Shown here: positions 1 through 12,500 of the stretch, one piece after another
Numbering within the stretch: position 1 is the stretch's first letter
How the letters are laid out: the number at the start of each line of letters is the position of its first letter
NCBI GenBank assembly: GCA_037102815.1
Contig: BTPP01000002.1
Span: forward strand, 5,642,001-5,706,000
Reading direction: 5' to 3'
Source of the DNA: Neurospora intermedia
Lineage: Eukaryota; Ascomycota; Sordariomycetes; Sordariales; Sordariaceae
Length of the DNA stretch: 64,000 nt
Notes under the pieces: generated by a model
Told to the model about the DNA's origin: nothing
The model's input: the letters and a program-made list of their open reading frames with translations, nothing else
The model's database searches: none
Program-made: the position numbers and the translations under genes

Positions 1-442
1 GATGATGATCTCCCCAGCTACGATGGAAATCTAGACATGTCCTAAGCGAGATGTTGGTATACAGAGATTCACGCACCCCAGATCTCGGTTGTTCGGCCCA
101 TCACTATTCACCAGGGACCGCCTAATCCATATTGGACACCCATTCCCATGAACCCCATGGGGCTCTTTTTTTTTTTTTTTTGCTTCGTTGGCTTCTTCAT
201 GAAAATCTCCCAGGCCCATGTCCTTCCCTCTTTAGAAACATAGCCTATCCGGGTTGAATTTGGCTGTTGTACAGTGAACACATATGATGCTCATTACACT
301 ATCGATACAGGTTGCAAAAATGTGTGGTGGTTTGTTTTTGGAAAACGGGTATCGTGACTGTTTTCCCCCTCGTGCCTCTTACCGCAAGGGTACCTTCACG
401 ACCGTTCGCCCGTCTAGTTCATTTGGGACCGCTTCCCTCTCT
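1..442. other. Intergenic, 3' side of the uL29m gene
   Basis: No gene is supported here. Short open frames on both strands show no coding character. A run of 16 T lies at 166-181. The right end is presumably the 3' UTR of the minus-strand gene that stops at 443. Confidence 0.6.
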
Positions 443-1312
443 TCATACCCTGGGGACTTCGGCTTGGGACTTGGATGATGGTATCGTTGTTGGGTCGATT
501 TCTGTGGTGGTAGATTGCGCCTCGCTGGCCTCGGCGCCCTCCGCCGTCTCTTCCGCCTCGAGGAATGTGCTAGGCTTGTAGGGGTTCTCGGGGTTGGACA
601 GGTCGATCTCCGGGTCCTGCTCGGCCAACTTGACCGCATCCTCCCAAGCATAGAAGCGCTCGGTGAGCACATGTTTGATTCCGCGCATCGTTTGCTTGAC
701 CTAGAAAAAATCAAAAAAGAACCAATGTCAGCTCTCTGCTGCTGTAACCCATTGATCCTTCCTGTGTCATCCACCTACATTGCGGTCACGCTCATTGGCC
801 TCAGCAAGACCGAAACCCAATTCGCTCTTTGTGCGTTCCCAGTTCGCCGTCGCAATGCGGTTGCGCTCTTTGACGCAGACCCACCATAGCCGGTGCAAGT
901 CGTCCCACGACTTCTTGCGCAGCTCGGAAACGGTCCAGGCGCGGCCGTGCTTGGTGTGCTCGAGGGGGGCCATGGCGACGGTCTCGCGGTCGTAAAAGAA
1001 GTCCCAGAGGCCGTGGTTCTCGTCGACTTGGATCGGGGGCAGCTCCTCGCGCGGGACGGGCTCGGGGAGGGGTTCGTCGGACACGGAGAGCTTCCAGCGC
1101 GTGCCGGACTTGCGCAGCGCAGACTCGCCACGCTGCTTGGAGTTATCGCGGGTCACGCGGGCAGTCGGGTATTTGTGGCGCTTGAGGAGGGCAGCCGAGG
1201 TCGAAAGTGCCCTGGCCGGGACGGCGACGGCGACCTTGGGTGCTGTTGCGGCCGAGCGGCAGGTCTGCATAATGGCGCCCATGGAGGGCCGGAGGGCGGC
1301 TGGTGAGGCCAT
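443..1312 (-). CDS. MRPL4: Mitochondrial large-subunit ribosomal protein uL29m (MRPL4/MRP-L47 family)
   Basis: Structural protein of the mitochondrial 54S ribosomal subunit, placed by family knowledge near the peptide exit. Two exons, 1312-779 and 700-443, flank a 78-nt intron (donor GTAGGT, acceptor TTTCTAG); 263 codons before the stop. Residues 1-60 are Arg/Ala/Ser-rich with almost no acidic residues, as in a mitochondrial presequence. The conserved block follows: an HGLWDFF segment, then GRAWTVSELRKKSWDDLHRL and a WVCVKERNRI stretch, continuing into KQTMRGIKHVLTERFYAWED after the splice. The acidic Ala/Glu/Thr-rich tail is low complexity. The frame stays open upstream of 1312, but the ATG at 1312 gives the best presequence and the upstream part is Pro-rich and leader-like. 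Divergent from the small gene at 1879. Confidence 0.95.
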
Positions 1313-1878
1313 GGCGGACGGTTGTGGTATATATGAAGGTGGTGGTGGGGGTGGTGGTAGTGGTGGTTGGTGAAAGTGCGCCGACCCAATGCCCGCTGCT
1401 CCGTATGCACCGTCGTCTCCGAGTCGCAGTGGGTGGTCAATCGTAGGCGCGGCGGTGCGGACTGCGGTGCGGCTCCGGGGACGGCAGTAACTCTCGCTCC
1501 ACGGCCTTTGGCACCGCAAAATTTAGGTGGGTCTGAGCTTGGTCCCCCGTTCGTGTCACCAACGGACCCTCATTGGTCCCATTTGCTCGGTCCGAACAGC
1601 GAATTGCCGGATGAATTGGCGGCAAGCACGGGTGGTAGCCGCTAGATATCCACGCTTGGTACCAACAAGGTTAAACTTGACTATAACCTCAACGTCCAGT
1701 TGCTTTCTTGACCAATCACAAGGCAATATGCTGTTTACTTAAACTGAACTTGACGCTATTCCTACCAATGACAGCTTTCATTCAACCACAGAAGGTCAAT
1801 TCCCTTTCTTCACTCCGACACTGACTCTCTCATTCCATTTATCAAGCGATTGGTATTGTCATTCCTTCGCCCAAGATC
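1313..1878. promoter_or_regulatory. Shared divergent promoter region
   Basis: This stretch of 566 bases separates the uL29m gene (minus) from the small membrane-protein gene (plus) and must hold both promoters and leaders. A GGT-rich run lies at about 1340-1372, within the presumed uL29m leader. No TATA box is obvious, as is usual for fungal housekeeping genes. Confidence 0.6.
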
Positions 1879-2234
1879 ATGGTCCTTCAGTGAGTCTTCT
1901 TCATCAACAGAACTCGTTGACCCACCACCACTTACACCACCCACATGTCATGTCATGTTATCAATGCGATTATTTACTCTTCTATCTGAGGCTATAAATC
2001 CACCAATCCTAACCATGACCCAGAACCTACCGCAACCTCTCCCCACGCGCCCGCCTCGGCGTCGGCATCGCATTCACCTTCTGGGGTCTCATCGGCCTCA
2101 AGCTGTCTGACAAGGCCGAGGAAAAGCTCGGCTATACTCCCACCGAAGAAGATCGCAGGGCGCTGGAGAGGTTCAAGCCTCGGATTATTGAGGTCGAGAA
2201 GGAGGTTGAGAAAGTTGTCAGGGCCGAGAAATGA
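1879..2234 (+). CDS. Small single-helix membrane protein, possibly mitochondrial; function unknown
   Basis: Two exons, 1879-1889 (only 11 nt) and 2024-2234. The 134-nt intron has donor GTGAGT, branch CTAAC at about 2008-2012 and acceptor CCCAG. The product is 73 aa. A basic N-terminus is followed by one hydrophobic segment (about residues 14-27, GVGIAFTFWGLIGLKL), then a charged, coiled-coil-like C-terminus rich in Glu and Lys. This layout resembles small inner-mitochondrial-membrane proteins, but I do not recognise the family. Splice signals, the coding-like exon 2 and the position opposite a mitochondrial ribosomal gene support a real gene. Many gene finders would miss the 11-nt first exon. 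Confidence 0.72.
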
Positions 2235-4138
2235 TTTCACACGTCTGGAGGGAAGTTAGGGTGATGGGGATGGTGACGCTCATGTGAAGAGAAGGCAGAT
2301 TGATTGATGCCACCATCTGAAGCTAATGATGGGTACTTCCTCTCTGAAGTCTTGGACTTTGAAAAGAGAGGAAAGGCTTAGGGAAAGTGGGAGAATGGGC
2401 ATCGAACGAGCATGCATGGATGAACGTTATCTTCCGCCGACACCGAAAGATCGATGGGCGGAATATCCAACAATGGACGGAACAGAACGCGGGGGAGCCA
2501 GTTGAGCTTCGGCTGTTGTCCTTGGCAACAACAGCAGCAAAACAAAAGCAGAAACAGAACAGCAACACCCTGTACCAGTCAGGGAGAGATATAAGCAAGC
2601 CACCTCATTAATGATTCGAAGCACCAGCCACTTTCCTCTAGTACACACACCTGTTGATACACGTATGACCAAGTTAGCGGTCGGGTTAAGGCAGCACTAC
2701 CAGTCATGTGTCAGCTTGTTCATGGGGAATACGAACTAGCATGAAGACTAACAAAGTTCGAGTTGAGTGGACTATCCCTTATGTCCTGAAAACATTCCAC
2801 TTTCATACTAGGAGAACAACCAACTTGCCAGTCTCCAAGCCACTTATACTAACAATGAGCCATCTGTCTCTCTCACTTGGAAGCTCCTTGAATTCACCAT
2901 TTGCATGGCAATGATCAATCTTTCGTAATGATACAAACAAACTCCTTCAGACAGTTAGTTGCTTTAGTTCAGTGACTTAGTTCTCCCACCTGTACCAGGT
3001 CTAGACACAAAAAGATGCTTTCGTGCATTCTGCATCGAGTCAAACATGAAGAGATACATACCTCAACAGTCCTTCCATCATCACACCATTCAAACAAGAT
3101 ATCTTCATCCTCATATCAATCAACATCTAGCCTACCAAAGGGCCTCTGTAAGTCCCTAAGTACCTAAATACCTATCTCAGACCTTATCTACATACCCCAA
3201 TGAAGCGGATGTCCTTGTTGATAGCTACATATTCATCTACCTAAGCAGTACAACAAACCCTCCTGAGCTACTAAACACACACCAGGCAGAGCCTATCGTG
3301 CCATTTCCAGACACTAGACTAGCATCAATAGACACCCCCGTCAAAACAGAAACTCCGTCGAGAGACCACTCAACCGAATTCACTCGCAGTCCTTACTAAA
3401 GGGAGGTACTGGTACCTCTTGGTACGTCCTGTCCTGTCCTTCCACTGGTAGAGGTAGAGATAAGTAGTCCCTTCCGTTTGTTCACTCATTCGTTCCTTCC
3501 TTCCTTCCTTCCTTCCCTTTGGTTGAACATGTACTCTACAGTGATCACTCAGTGTCTGGGTGGTTTGGTTCCTTCCTTCTCTCCTTTCCTTCCTTCCCTT
3601 CCTTTGTTTGAACTCCCACTCCGCGTAATCAGTACCCGGGTAGAGGTAGTCACTCCTTCCTTCTCAGTGACCGGGGATTATTGATCAACCCTGACTGGCC
3701 TTGAGTTGAAACACATTGCACCTAGTTCTTGGATGGATAACAGTGTGTTTTTCTGGACATTTCTCCGCGTTTCTTCAAAGATTCCATAGGTCTGGTGGGC
3801 AAAAGTATCGAGTGAAAGAAACGCAAGTGGAATAAGGAGAGTAGATAGGGAATGAATGCATATCTTCCCTCTGGTTATCTGAGGTTGAATCTGAACCCGG
3901 TCGGTTCGGTTCAGATTTGCTTAATGACTACCTCACGTACTACTGTGTTAAGAGAGAAAGTATGCAACTTGACATGCCAGGCTCGACAGGTGCTCAGACA
4001 GGACGGATGGGATGAAATGTTTAAGTGTGTTGATGGTCGAATTGCCTCCTACAAGTTCACTAGCTGCTTGAATTGTCTTGTCACTGTTCACATTGCTACT
4101 TGCGTATATTGCCAACTCGGTGTATGAAAATGTGCACC
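2235..4138. other. Intergenic stretch with a TTCC repeat duplication
   Basis: No supported gene. The left part is the 3' flank of the small gene. TTCC tetranucleotide runs occur at 3493-3517 and 3569-3605, inside an imperfect direct duplication (see repeat entry). The rest is unremarkable mixed sequence with short open frames only. Confidence 0.5.
3492..3641. repeat. Imperfect tandem duplication, about 75-80 bp, built on TTCC runs
   Basis: Copy 1 (about 3492-3567) and copy 2 (about 3568-3641) share the order: GTTCCTTCC run, GGTTGAAC/GTTTGAAC, a diverged middle, then GTGTCTGGGT/GTACCCGGGT. The copies have clearly diverged, so this is an old local duplication around a microsatellite. Confidence 0.55.
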
Positions 4139-4694
4139 ATGGGATCCAGGAAAGTTGGAAAGACACGAGAACGAGCTTACGGTCACAGACAGCCCACGCT
4201 TCTCCCAAGTGTAGGTAGATATGTTCGCATCAACACTCCACTTCCATTCTCTCACGTACCATCTAACTCTACTATCTATAGACACAACCTCCCTCGACCA
4301 TGCCACCCATCCACCAAACAACCTAGATGGTACATTCAAATCCCCATCCCTTCACCCTTTCTCCCCCGATATTCCTTTTCCCTTACACCACATTTTCCCT
4401 TTCCCTTTCCCTTCCCTTTCCTTTCCCCCCCATCTCCTATGCCCCGCTGCCTGCCTTTCCCCCCTTTTTCCCAGCCCCATTCCCTTTTTTTGTGTAACTC
4501 TTCCCTTGAACCAGCCCAAAAGACACCGGGTGACCATGAAGACCGAAGACCGTCATTATGCAATGCCATCTGTTCATCGTGTACTTAACAGAGGCAATTG
4601 CAAGATGAGTATAATGCTGAAGAAAACAAAAAGAAAATGGAACAACTCCAGAACCATGTTGATAGAGACACGAGGAGGTACCTGTATGCGAACC
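4139..4694 (+). CDS. Candidate small basic-protein gene (two coding-like exons; 3' end unresolved)
   Basis: Not recognised. Exon A (4139-4210; in-frame ATGs also at 4124 and 4130) encodes a basic peptide that ends at a GTAGGT donor. Exon B (4592-4694) follows a CTTAACAG acceptor and reads RQLQDEYNAEENKKKMEQLQ, then NHVDRDTRRYLYAN, strongly protein-like and probably helical. It ends at a perfect GTAAGT donor. Joining A to B keeps the frame, with an intron of 381 nt full of pyrimidine tracts. A later exon is needed; possible acceptors are near 4938 (after ATGCAAAG) and 5020 (after CGACCTAG). AATAAA signals at 5089 and 5095 fit a transcript ending near 5110. The frame and splice logic are seen directly; that it is a gene is inference. 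Confidence 0.35.
4391..4437. repeat. Pyrimidine CCCTTT tract
   Basis: An almost pure C/T run with a repeated CCCTTT unit, inside a wider pyrimidine-rich zone (about 4340-4500). It is nearly mirror-symmetric, so triplex-type structure is possible. It lies in the presumed intron of the candidate gene at 4139. Confidence 0.6.
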
Positions 4695-6878
4695 GTAAGT
4701 GTACCCCCTCCAAATGCTGCCACTTGTTGTTGTTGCTCCGCGCTTTTTCTTCCCTCGGGGGGAACCCTTCCCCCCTGCTTTACATTGCCTTTTTGCCTGC
4801 CTCCTGTTGTTCCGTTTTTTCTTTCCCTTTCTTCTTTCTGTCTCCTGTGCCTGTACCTGTGCTTGTGCCTGTCTATGCTCGCCATTTTGCCAATGTGGGT
4901 GGTCGGGAGAGCCTCTTCTCTTCTCTTCTAAAATGCAAAGCCGCCAAAGAAAAATGTAACAGAAATCTATCAGTTCGTTTCACCAAACGCAACACAACGC
5001 AACACGACACAATCGACCGACCTAGTCCTGCAAATCCCCGAGCTCGGAGCTCATGGTTGAGGCAGCAGAGGCCAAAAAGTCCAAGTAAAATAAAAATAAA
5101 ACAAAATGGAAAGAAAACTCAAGCCAAATGAACCAAAGCAGTCACTCTTGCCACTGACAATGCCTATGAGAGGCAGTCTGTGACAAGAGAAAAGCATGCG
5201 AATCCTGTTGAAAAAGAAAAATTGTAAAAACGAAAAACGACCCGAAAAGTTATGACGCCATTGATGCAAGACTGCTTGCTGTTGGATGTTGGGAACGTAT
5301 TTTTGGTGCATCAACCTTACTTACCATCCCCCATCTGTTCTGTTTTTTTCTCTTTCCTTTGTAACCGACCGTATGATCGAAGCTGACCTAAAGTTGGGTG
5401 ATATCTGACGGCTCAACTCGCCTTCCTCGTAAGCTTGTCTGTCGCTTGTCTGAAGAGTTGCATTGTACCCAGTGATGAACCTGAATGAACCCGATGTTCC
5501 GCGGGATGTCTCGGGTGATGTTGCTGACCAATCGCTGAAACCTCTCGTGGAAAGGTACACCTGTCGTGGCCGCATCCTCGATTGGCCGTAACCGCCACCA
5601 AAATCTCGAACGTCATGTATCGATCAACTAGCTTTTCGCGTCGGTCGTTGAAGCCCTGTTTGGAAAATGGAAGACCGCTTGGTGATGAATCAAAAATGAT
5701 GCCGTCGTCTGATTGGTTTCCACGTTGCCCAAGTCAGCCCAAACAAGTCTGGACAGCGACCTAAAAACTGCACCGACCAGTCCATCGAACCAAGAATTCG
5801 TGCTGTGCTGGACACATTTGCGGCTTTGGAGAGTTGCTGACTCTGTTTCGCTGCTCATCCAGGCGTGCCAGTACAGTCTCCAGCGGGTAGAGTCTCAAAG
5901 GCGTTTGGTGACAACCTCGCAAGAGCGATGCAAATCCCATCTGTTTGGGAACCGCAGTGTTAGTCCTATGTCAAGATGAGAAAGTACCGCGGTATTGTCA
6001 GTTGCGTATTGTATGAACCAGGGCAACTAAAATCCGGAACATCGAACTGAGGGTCAATGCCGGAGTAGCGCCAGGAACCAAGGGACCGGAAATGTCAAAC
6101 ATGATGCGAAGTCGTCGGGTTGGCCGATCCAGTTCATCCAGAAAAAGCAGGTAATGATTTGGCCACACAATCGAGTCCATGGAATTGATGATGTACACAA
6201 AAGGCGGTCCTGGATGCTTGGTATTCACTTCATTTTTTTGAGTCTTCTCTTCATGCCAGAGGCTTATACATATACCAGACAGGTATAGTGGATCGCGGTG
6301 CCTCTCAAACTCCAGTCAGGTGCTCCCAATCACAACACGCTTAGGTCCGTAAGGCCAGGTTCGTGAGTCTTCCGCGACTCAGCAAGACATTCGGAAAGAC
6401 TCCAAGCCACGCCTCGGGGACCTTACCCATCAGGGCTCCAACCCACCATCGATCTCGAGACCTGACGAGTATTGGCTTGTGAAGCGACAGTGAACAGCAC
6501 ATGGCTGATCAACACACGCCGTTACAACGCCAACGTATGACATCCAATACGCAAAACGTGAGGATTCATGGGGACTGGTTTGTGATGCGAGCAACGCTCG
6601 CGAATATTATCGAACCCGAAAACACTGCTATATAATGCTAGTTGATCGGATATCATGGCGGTGCCGGAGGTATCTGGCCAGGTTACTAAAGGATTTTGTT
6701 GGTTTTGTTTATTTTGTTGATGGGGCTATTGGCTAGCCAGTTCACTCCGACTGGGAGAACGAGGGGCGGATCGAGTCGATTGTCGTCAAATCTTCCAACT
6801 GCTCGGCTTCTTCGCTTTTGACCGGCGTTTCCTAAGCACGGGTTTGATTGCGTTCGGGACCTGAACCACGCCATTAGC
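4695..6878. other. Intergenic region without supported genes
   Basis: The first 400 bases probably hold the 3' part of the candidate gene at 4139, with AATAAA at 5089-5094 and 5095-5100. From 5300 to 6650 there are only short frames. One minus-strand frame (5998-6228) looks mildly protein-like but lacks an ATG and matched splice sites. The right end is the 3' flank of the zinc-finger gene. Confidence 0.5.
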
Positions 6879-8308
6879 TCAGAACACACAATATGTGGGT
6901 GGGGTGTTGGGTTGCGCACCGTTCTGGAACATTTGGGACCAATCGGTACCGCCCGATCCACCAAACATCTGCATGCCATTCTGCTGCTGGGGCATGCTGT
7001 AGTTGGCGAGTTGGGGGTTAATGTTGGCAGTCATGTTGTTGCTAACTTCCTGACCGTTGTAAGTCTGGTCGAAGCTGCCTCCACGAGTGGTACCGCCCAT
7101 AACGGAACCAGTCATGCTTCTCCTGTCGCGATTCGCGTCGTCAATTCTATTGATGCTGCTGGATCTCGACAGTTGATCCTGGTTGTTGCCCATGTTGTTC
7201 ATGCTATCGGAGGTGGGGATGAGGCCAAAAGGGTGGACCATGCCGTCAGCGGTCATGTTGCCCATACCGTTCATGTGATTCACATCGCCTCCCTCACCCA
7301 TAGCCTTTTGTTGAGCCTGCGCGTTCTTCTTGACATGGGCCTGGGGGTGCGACAAATGGCTGGCGCCAGTGGGGTTGCCGCGACGGACGGAGCACTTGAT
7401 GAAATGGCGCTTCAAAATATCACTTCTCGAGAAGGTATCACGGCACAAGACACACATATAGGGGCGGTCGCCGGTATCTGCTCAATTGTCAGAATCCTGA
7501 CCACCCAATGGCTAGGAGGAAAGAGCTTTGGGAAATAAAACTTACGGCGGAGAAGATGCCTCTTGAGGTGCTTGGCGTGGAGGTAGGTTTTTGTGCAGTG
7601 CGGGCAAGGGAACTTGCCATCGGCATCCTTCTGGGGAATCTGGTTCTTGGCAGACGCGCTGCCGGCAGCCGGAGCGGCGGGCTTTCCAGGCGCACTGGGG
7701 AGAATGCCGCGACGTCCCTGGGATCCAACCACGTGGGTAGGTTGGTCGCCCTCGGGAAGCATTGACGCTTGAGCGGCGATGAGTGGACTCTGGCCGTAGG
7801 GAGAGTTCATGCCGGGCTGCATGACTCCACCAGCCGGCATCGGGCGGAGCACCGGGGGTACACGACCGTTAGCCGGGGACGGGGCCGGGGCAATGGGCTG
7901 GGGATGCGAGGCGGCGGTGGTGGACTGGGGCATCATGGCCGAAGATGTCGCGTAGGACTGCTGGGGATACGGGTTGCTGCCCATCATGGGATAGCCAGCG
8001 CCGCGGCCAGCGCCGTTGGGGGGAGGGGGAGGATAGCTGGCCATGTTGCTAGTGGAAGCAGGCGTGTTGGGGGTTGCAGTTCTCGGGGTGTGAGGGTAGC
8101 TGCCGTAGGAGGGAGGTTGCTGCATGACCGTGTTGCTGGGCTGGAGAGGAGGCAGTGTCTGCGGGGGGGCAGTCGCGGTGGATTGTTGTTGTTGTTGTTG
8201 CTGCTGTTGCTGCTGGAGCTGGTGCGGAGAAATGGCTGAAGGCGAAGGATTGTATGAAGCTGCCGACGTGTTTATGACATTCGTCGAGTAGTGCGGCAAA
8301 CCTTCCAT
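6879..8308 (-). CDS. C2H2 zinc-finger transcription factor
   Basis: Nuclear DNA-binding regulator. Exons 8308-7546 and 7477-6879 flank a 68-nt intron (GTAAGT...GAGCAG); 453 aa. Residues 1-225 are Pro/Gln/Ser/Ala-rich, with a glutamine run near residues 31-42, typical of an activation or intrinsically disordered region. Finger 1 has C235, C238, H251 and H255; finger 2 has C263, C266, H279 and C283, a CCHC variant. They are joined by TGDRPYM, a near-canonical TGEKP linker, and followed by the basic stretch RRGNPTGASHLSHPQAHVKK. The intron splits the last His codon of finger 1. The C-terminal third is Asn/Met/Gly-rich. The finger pair plus basic extension is a fungal type sometimes labelled AmdX-like; I would not assign a target. 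The gene stands alone, with large gaps on both sides. Confidence 0.93.
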
Positions 8309-9488
8309 AATCCGGCTCGAAAATTACCCTGAAGTAGCGAGCACAGAAAAAACCATTCGGCAACGGGGGCGCGAATAGGATTCTTCTGGCGACTCTTTGT
8401 CCCGGTCTTGATCTTCTTCAACAGAAGGCGCGTTGGCTGGAGAAGCTCCTGAAGACCAATGGCTCAGAATTGGGTAGCAAGGCAAGGAAAAAGGACCTGC
8501 GTTGCGCTTGTTTGCCCGATGATGCACTCGAGCCCGTTGTCGGTAAAAGTCTGACAATACAGGTGGACGGGACCCTTCTTGACAGTAATGCGACGACGCT
8601 ACAAGGCTGGTTTTGGTGGTGCGACAGGCCGCTGGGGGGGGGATTCGTGTGCGGCGGTGGGAGATGAAGCTGTGATCCAGTATCGTGGTCGATGCCGGCG
8701 ACGAGCTTGTTGGAGGAGTACACACACGTAGAGGTGGAGAATGCCCTAAGCCTGAACTTTGGGTTGAGGCTCAAAAGGAAAAAAGATTGGTAGGTGGAGA
8801 GAAAAAAAATGGGCGGAGGACAGAAGTGGAGCCTTCGCTTTTTGTAGGTGCCGCTGCCGGTCACCCTTTTTGTATTTTGGAAGGAAGCCAGCGTCACTCT
8901 GAGAAGTACAAGGTACAAGCAATGTGCTTGGCCCTGCCTGTGCGCTGGTGAAGCTGCGAAGGGGGGAATCGCATGGGTGGAGACGGTGGGTCTTGCGTCG
9001 CCCATCAAATCCAATCACACACATAGCGCAGCTGAGGTACGTACCCTGCAGTGGGGGTCCAGGAATTCCAGCGGAATATTTTCACAGACCCTCCACCAGA
9101 TGGTACTGATTGTGACAGGAAATAAAAGATCTGGGCATCTACATTACCTACCAGATGGCGACTTGTGTGAATCGAATGTCCGCACCTTTCCGCTGTATGA
9201 AATCTTGTGAACTTGCTATTGCTGCTGTTGGTACTTCATCATTGCTATTTGTCCATCTTTTACGCCACTTGAATTTGCTGCCAAAGGTGCTCGAACGGCC
9301 CAGTGCTGCTGGTGCTCGTTCTTGCTTCGACGGGCGAGAGATCAAAGTCACAGAGCGCAGAAATGTGAAGGGGGGGGGAAACCAGGTGGTTGAAACGAGC
9401 ACAAAGCGGACATTGAAGGTACTTGTCGGAGAGCGAGCACGGAAAGCAGGGGTTCCTTCGTTTCGGGCATGCGCGGACAAAAAAAACG

Positions 9489-9514
9489 ACAGAGACAGAG
9501 AGAGAGAGGGAGGG
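9489..9514. repeat. GA-rich microsatellite
   Basis: A short purine run made of ACAGAGAG and GAGAG units. Simple sequence only. Confidence 0.7.
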
Positions 9515-12500
9515 TTGAGGTTGCCAGTCACTTCAACACAGCAATCGCCGTGTGAATTGGGAGATGGTGTTTGAACGGTGTATTGTGACTTGAACCAGTG
9601 TGTTCTGAGGGTTCTATCCCACAGAGCAGAAGCGGGAATTACCGGGTCTGATTCAGCGTACAACAGCATGCAATGTCATCCCACTGCCAGACTGTTTTCA
9701 TCTGGTCTACTCTTGGACGACTTGGGGGCATACAAAACTGGAGGGAAGAAAAGGTGTTCAAGGTAGTCTGAAAGATACCACCATCCTTGTGGTATCCTAG
9801 ACTAAGGACTCTGGGCACGATGTTATTACGTCCTCGACCTCCTTGTGTTACTACTCCTACGGCAACGGGAAGTTGAGGTTTGGTGATTGATAGTCAGCCT
9901 TTGGACAACTAGAGATGCGGTTGGAATCGCGGTGTGTTGTCAGTTTAACTCAATTCCAGTCGCGCCATTCTGATCACTCGGTTTATTACGGTCTAGCAGC
10001 TAACTACGAAGAAAGGATACAATCTATTTGTGATCAAGCTGGGTTGTGTTTTGGCTTTTCACCCTTCACCTCGCTGCGGTCTGTTCTGTTCATTATTCTT
10101 CGAAATCACCGAGTTGACAGTTGCTGGTTTATAGGATTCTCGTATGCATACATGACCGTGACGGTGAATCTCGGCGGAAAGAATCTGACAGAGTGACCTC
10201 ATGGAGGCACAGTGTAAGAATGTGGTTAGATTACGGGTGTTGCAAGGAACATTTCTATACCCAAGCTATTTTAGCGTTACTGTTGCGCCGCGTTATACCC
10301 TACGGTACATCTCAAGCGACCATTTGCATCCTTGTAAAGTTACGAAAATTACGTCCTGGGTGACGTTACCACCTGTGTTTATTACGCCCCTGACCTTCCT
10401 TCTACATTATGCCTTATAGATGACATCTGCATTCTTTGACGACGTAGCGATGCCTCGCTCGCCAGATGAAGATGGATTGTCAGCTGTGGCGGCAAAAGGT
10501 GCACATTCTCACCTTCGATTGCGGTCGAGGCTTACGCAAAGCCATCAATTAGTAATGGCTTTACAGTGTTCTATCTTGGTCTGGAAGCCGGAGGTGTATT
10601 CGTTGTGCAAAGAAATCGGATTCTTGTGGCGCCCATTGTTTCGATTTCGATTCGAGATGGTACTGTCTCGTCTAAAACGCGGGTTATTTCCGTCTGGCCT
10701 TGGGAAGTGGCTGCAGACATATGTTCCGCACTGTCACAGTTAGTAGCGCTTTTGTGTTCAAGCGAAGCACTATCACCTCACTGCCACTCCCAAAACCAAG
10801 TGCTGCGATTGTTTTCGGGCAAAGAAGCAACAGTGCGGAAGATGATCAACGACAAAGTCTCAATCAGTTGAGAGAGGGATTCGCTGAAATGGTGGTAATA
10901 GGAGGTCGGGCCTGCCAGTGTGTCCGAGATCTACACATACCGTGACGCTCTGCTCTAGCAAGTTTGGTTTTCTACTACGCAGTAGTTGCGAGGAAGTGTC
11001 CATTTGCTTCTATGACGAGCTCAATTTGTAGCTGACTAAACGACATACACCATGTTGGAAGACTGAAGATCTCCCAGTCTTTAAGTTTTTCGCCATTCGT
11101 ACCCGAATGTTTCCATGACCACTCTATCACCTAGGTTTTTGAGAGTCTCTAGGTTGTCTGTCGTGTTGACTAGCCAGCTGCAACAAGTTAACATAGTTGG
11201 AGCTAGAAAGCCGTTTACCGAGCGTCCCGCTTGTAGGGAAAAGAAAAGTAATAAACTTAGTGTCATGTTCGCGCTGATCTGTGGACTTCAAGCAGGAGTG
11301 CATAGAAATATAGCATCAAACTCCCCTGGGCTGGCTCACCTCACTGGAGGAAGGTTAGCAGTGATAATGTGGGCAGTTGATGTTGGTTACCGTAATAACA
11401 CCAAAGAACAAAACAACGCGGTGCTGGAGAGGGGTGTAAAATTATAATAGACTACGCAGGCGAAGAAGCAACCAATTCGCACAGAGAACATAAGAGGAGG
11501 ATGAGAGGAAAACCGCGCATTACCATCCGCAGTAGCGCTTGCGCCTCTCCCGAAAGCAAAGCAAATCCATGTTGAGTTGGGATTTCGCAGCATGATCCCC
11601 GACGCAATGGACATCCATTCCTCGAAGAGATATCGACGACGGCAAAGACAGCGACAAGCAGGAACAAACTTGATTTGCTGGTCAAAAGACGTCGAACTCC
11701 TTAGTCAACATCACGTCTTGGACCAGCAGGGACCAGGTCTCCTGCGAAGAAGCCAGGCCGGCATTTGGCAGGTACCCTAGATACTTTGCCGACTTCATGT
11801 CGCCGATTTTGGCCTGGTGCGCACTTGGACACAGCCGAGAAGTCCCTGAAGGCAATGACGCCCTGTTCGGGGCTATTCATTGCCAGTACCAAGTCGCAGT
11901 GGTGAAGCGACATTGAAAGCTCGCTGATAAAGTGGCAATTGTGGTTGTCTTTGTTGACTGACTGTTTGATATCTTTCAAGTATCCTTTGCGCAGTTCAAG
12001 TCTCAACAAGGGGAACCAATAGAGAGTGCAGAAGTTGCGGTGAGGATCCGGTTCGCCCACACTCACAAGTAAAGTTCCTCTGCTCGAGGCATCGTTTGTG
12101 CGAGGTACAACAGAAGTGCCCCGAGATCTCTGTAGGTAATGTACGCGGAGTTCGCGGTCTCGGGCTTCTGTAAGTCTACACTAGAGGGAGGGAGGGCCTA
12201 CCTATGAGAACCATTCTGTGTACGGTAACCTTTCAGCACGCTACACCGACTGTGTAGGTAGTGTACGCAGTACGCAGTACACACTCGGAATGACAAGTGA
12301 GGTCGTCCTAGTTGCTAGCGACTAAAACGCCGCTGCTGCATATTGGCATCTCCGGAAGTTTTCAGTGAATCCTAGTCCCTGGTCAAGCCGACACTGGAGA
12401 GATTACCTCTACTGTGGTAGCATCAGCCCCAGCTTCGACCCAGATACCTCTTGCTGTGTCACCCACGAAGCTTTGGTTTTCGAAACCCAGGACGAGGGCC

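Noticed and set aside
4221-4931. 236-codon open frame rich in Phe, Pro, Leu and Cys
   Set aside because: Produced by the CCCTTT pyrimidine tract; low complexity and no coding bias. Exon B of the candidate small gene uses another frame.
5998-6228. Minus-strand frame with a mildly protein-like stretch (FVYIINSMDSIVWPNHYLLF)
   Set aside because: No ATG, no matching exon upstream or downstream and no known motif.
10420-10945. Overlapping plus-strand frames with a stretch such as NRILVAPIVSISIRDGTVSS
   Set aside because: Mildly protein-like but frames change without splice sites, and no family is recognised.
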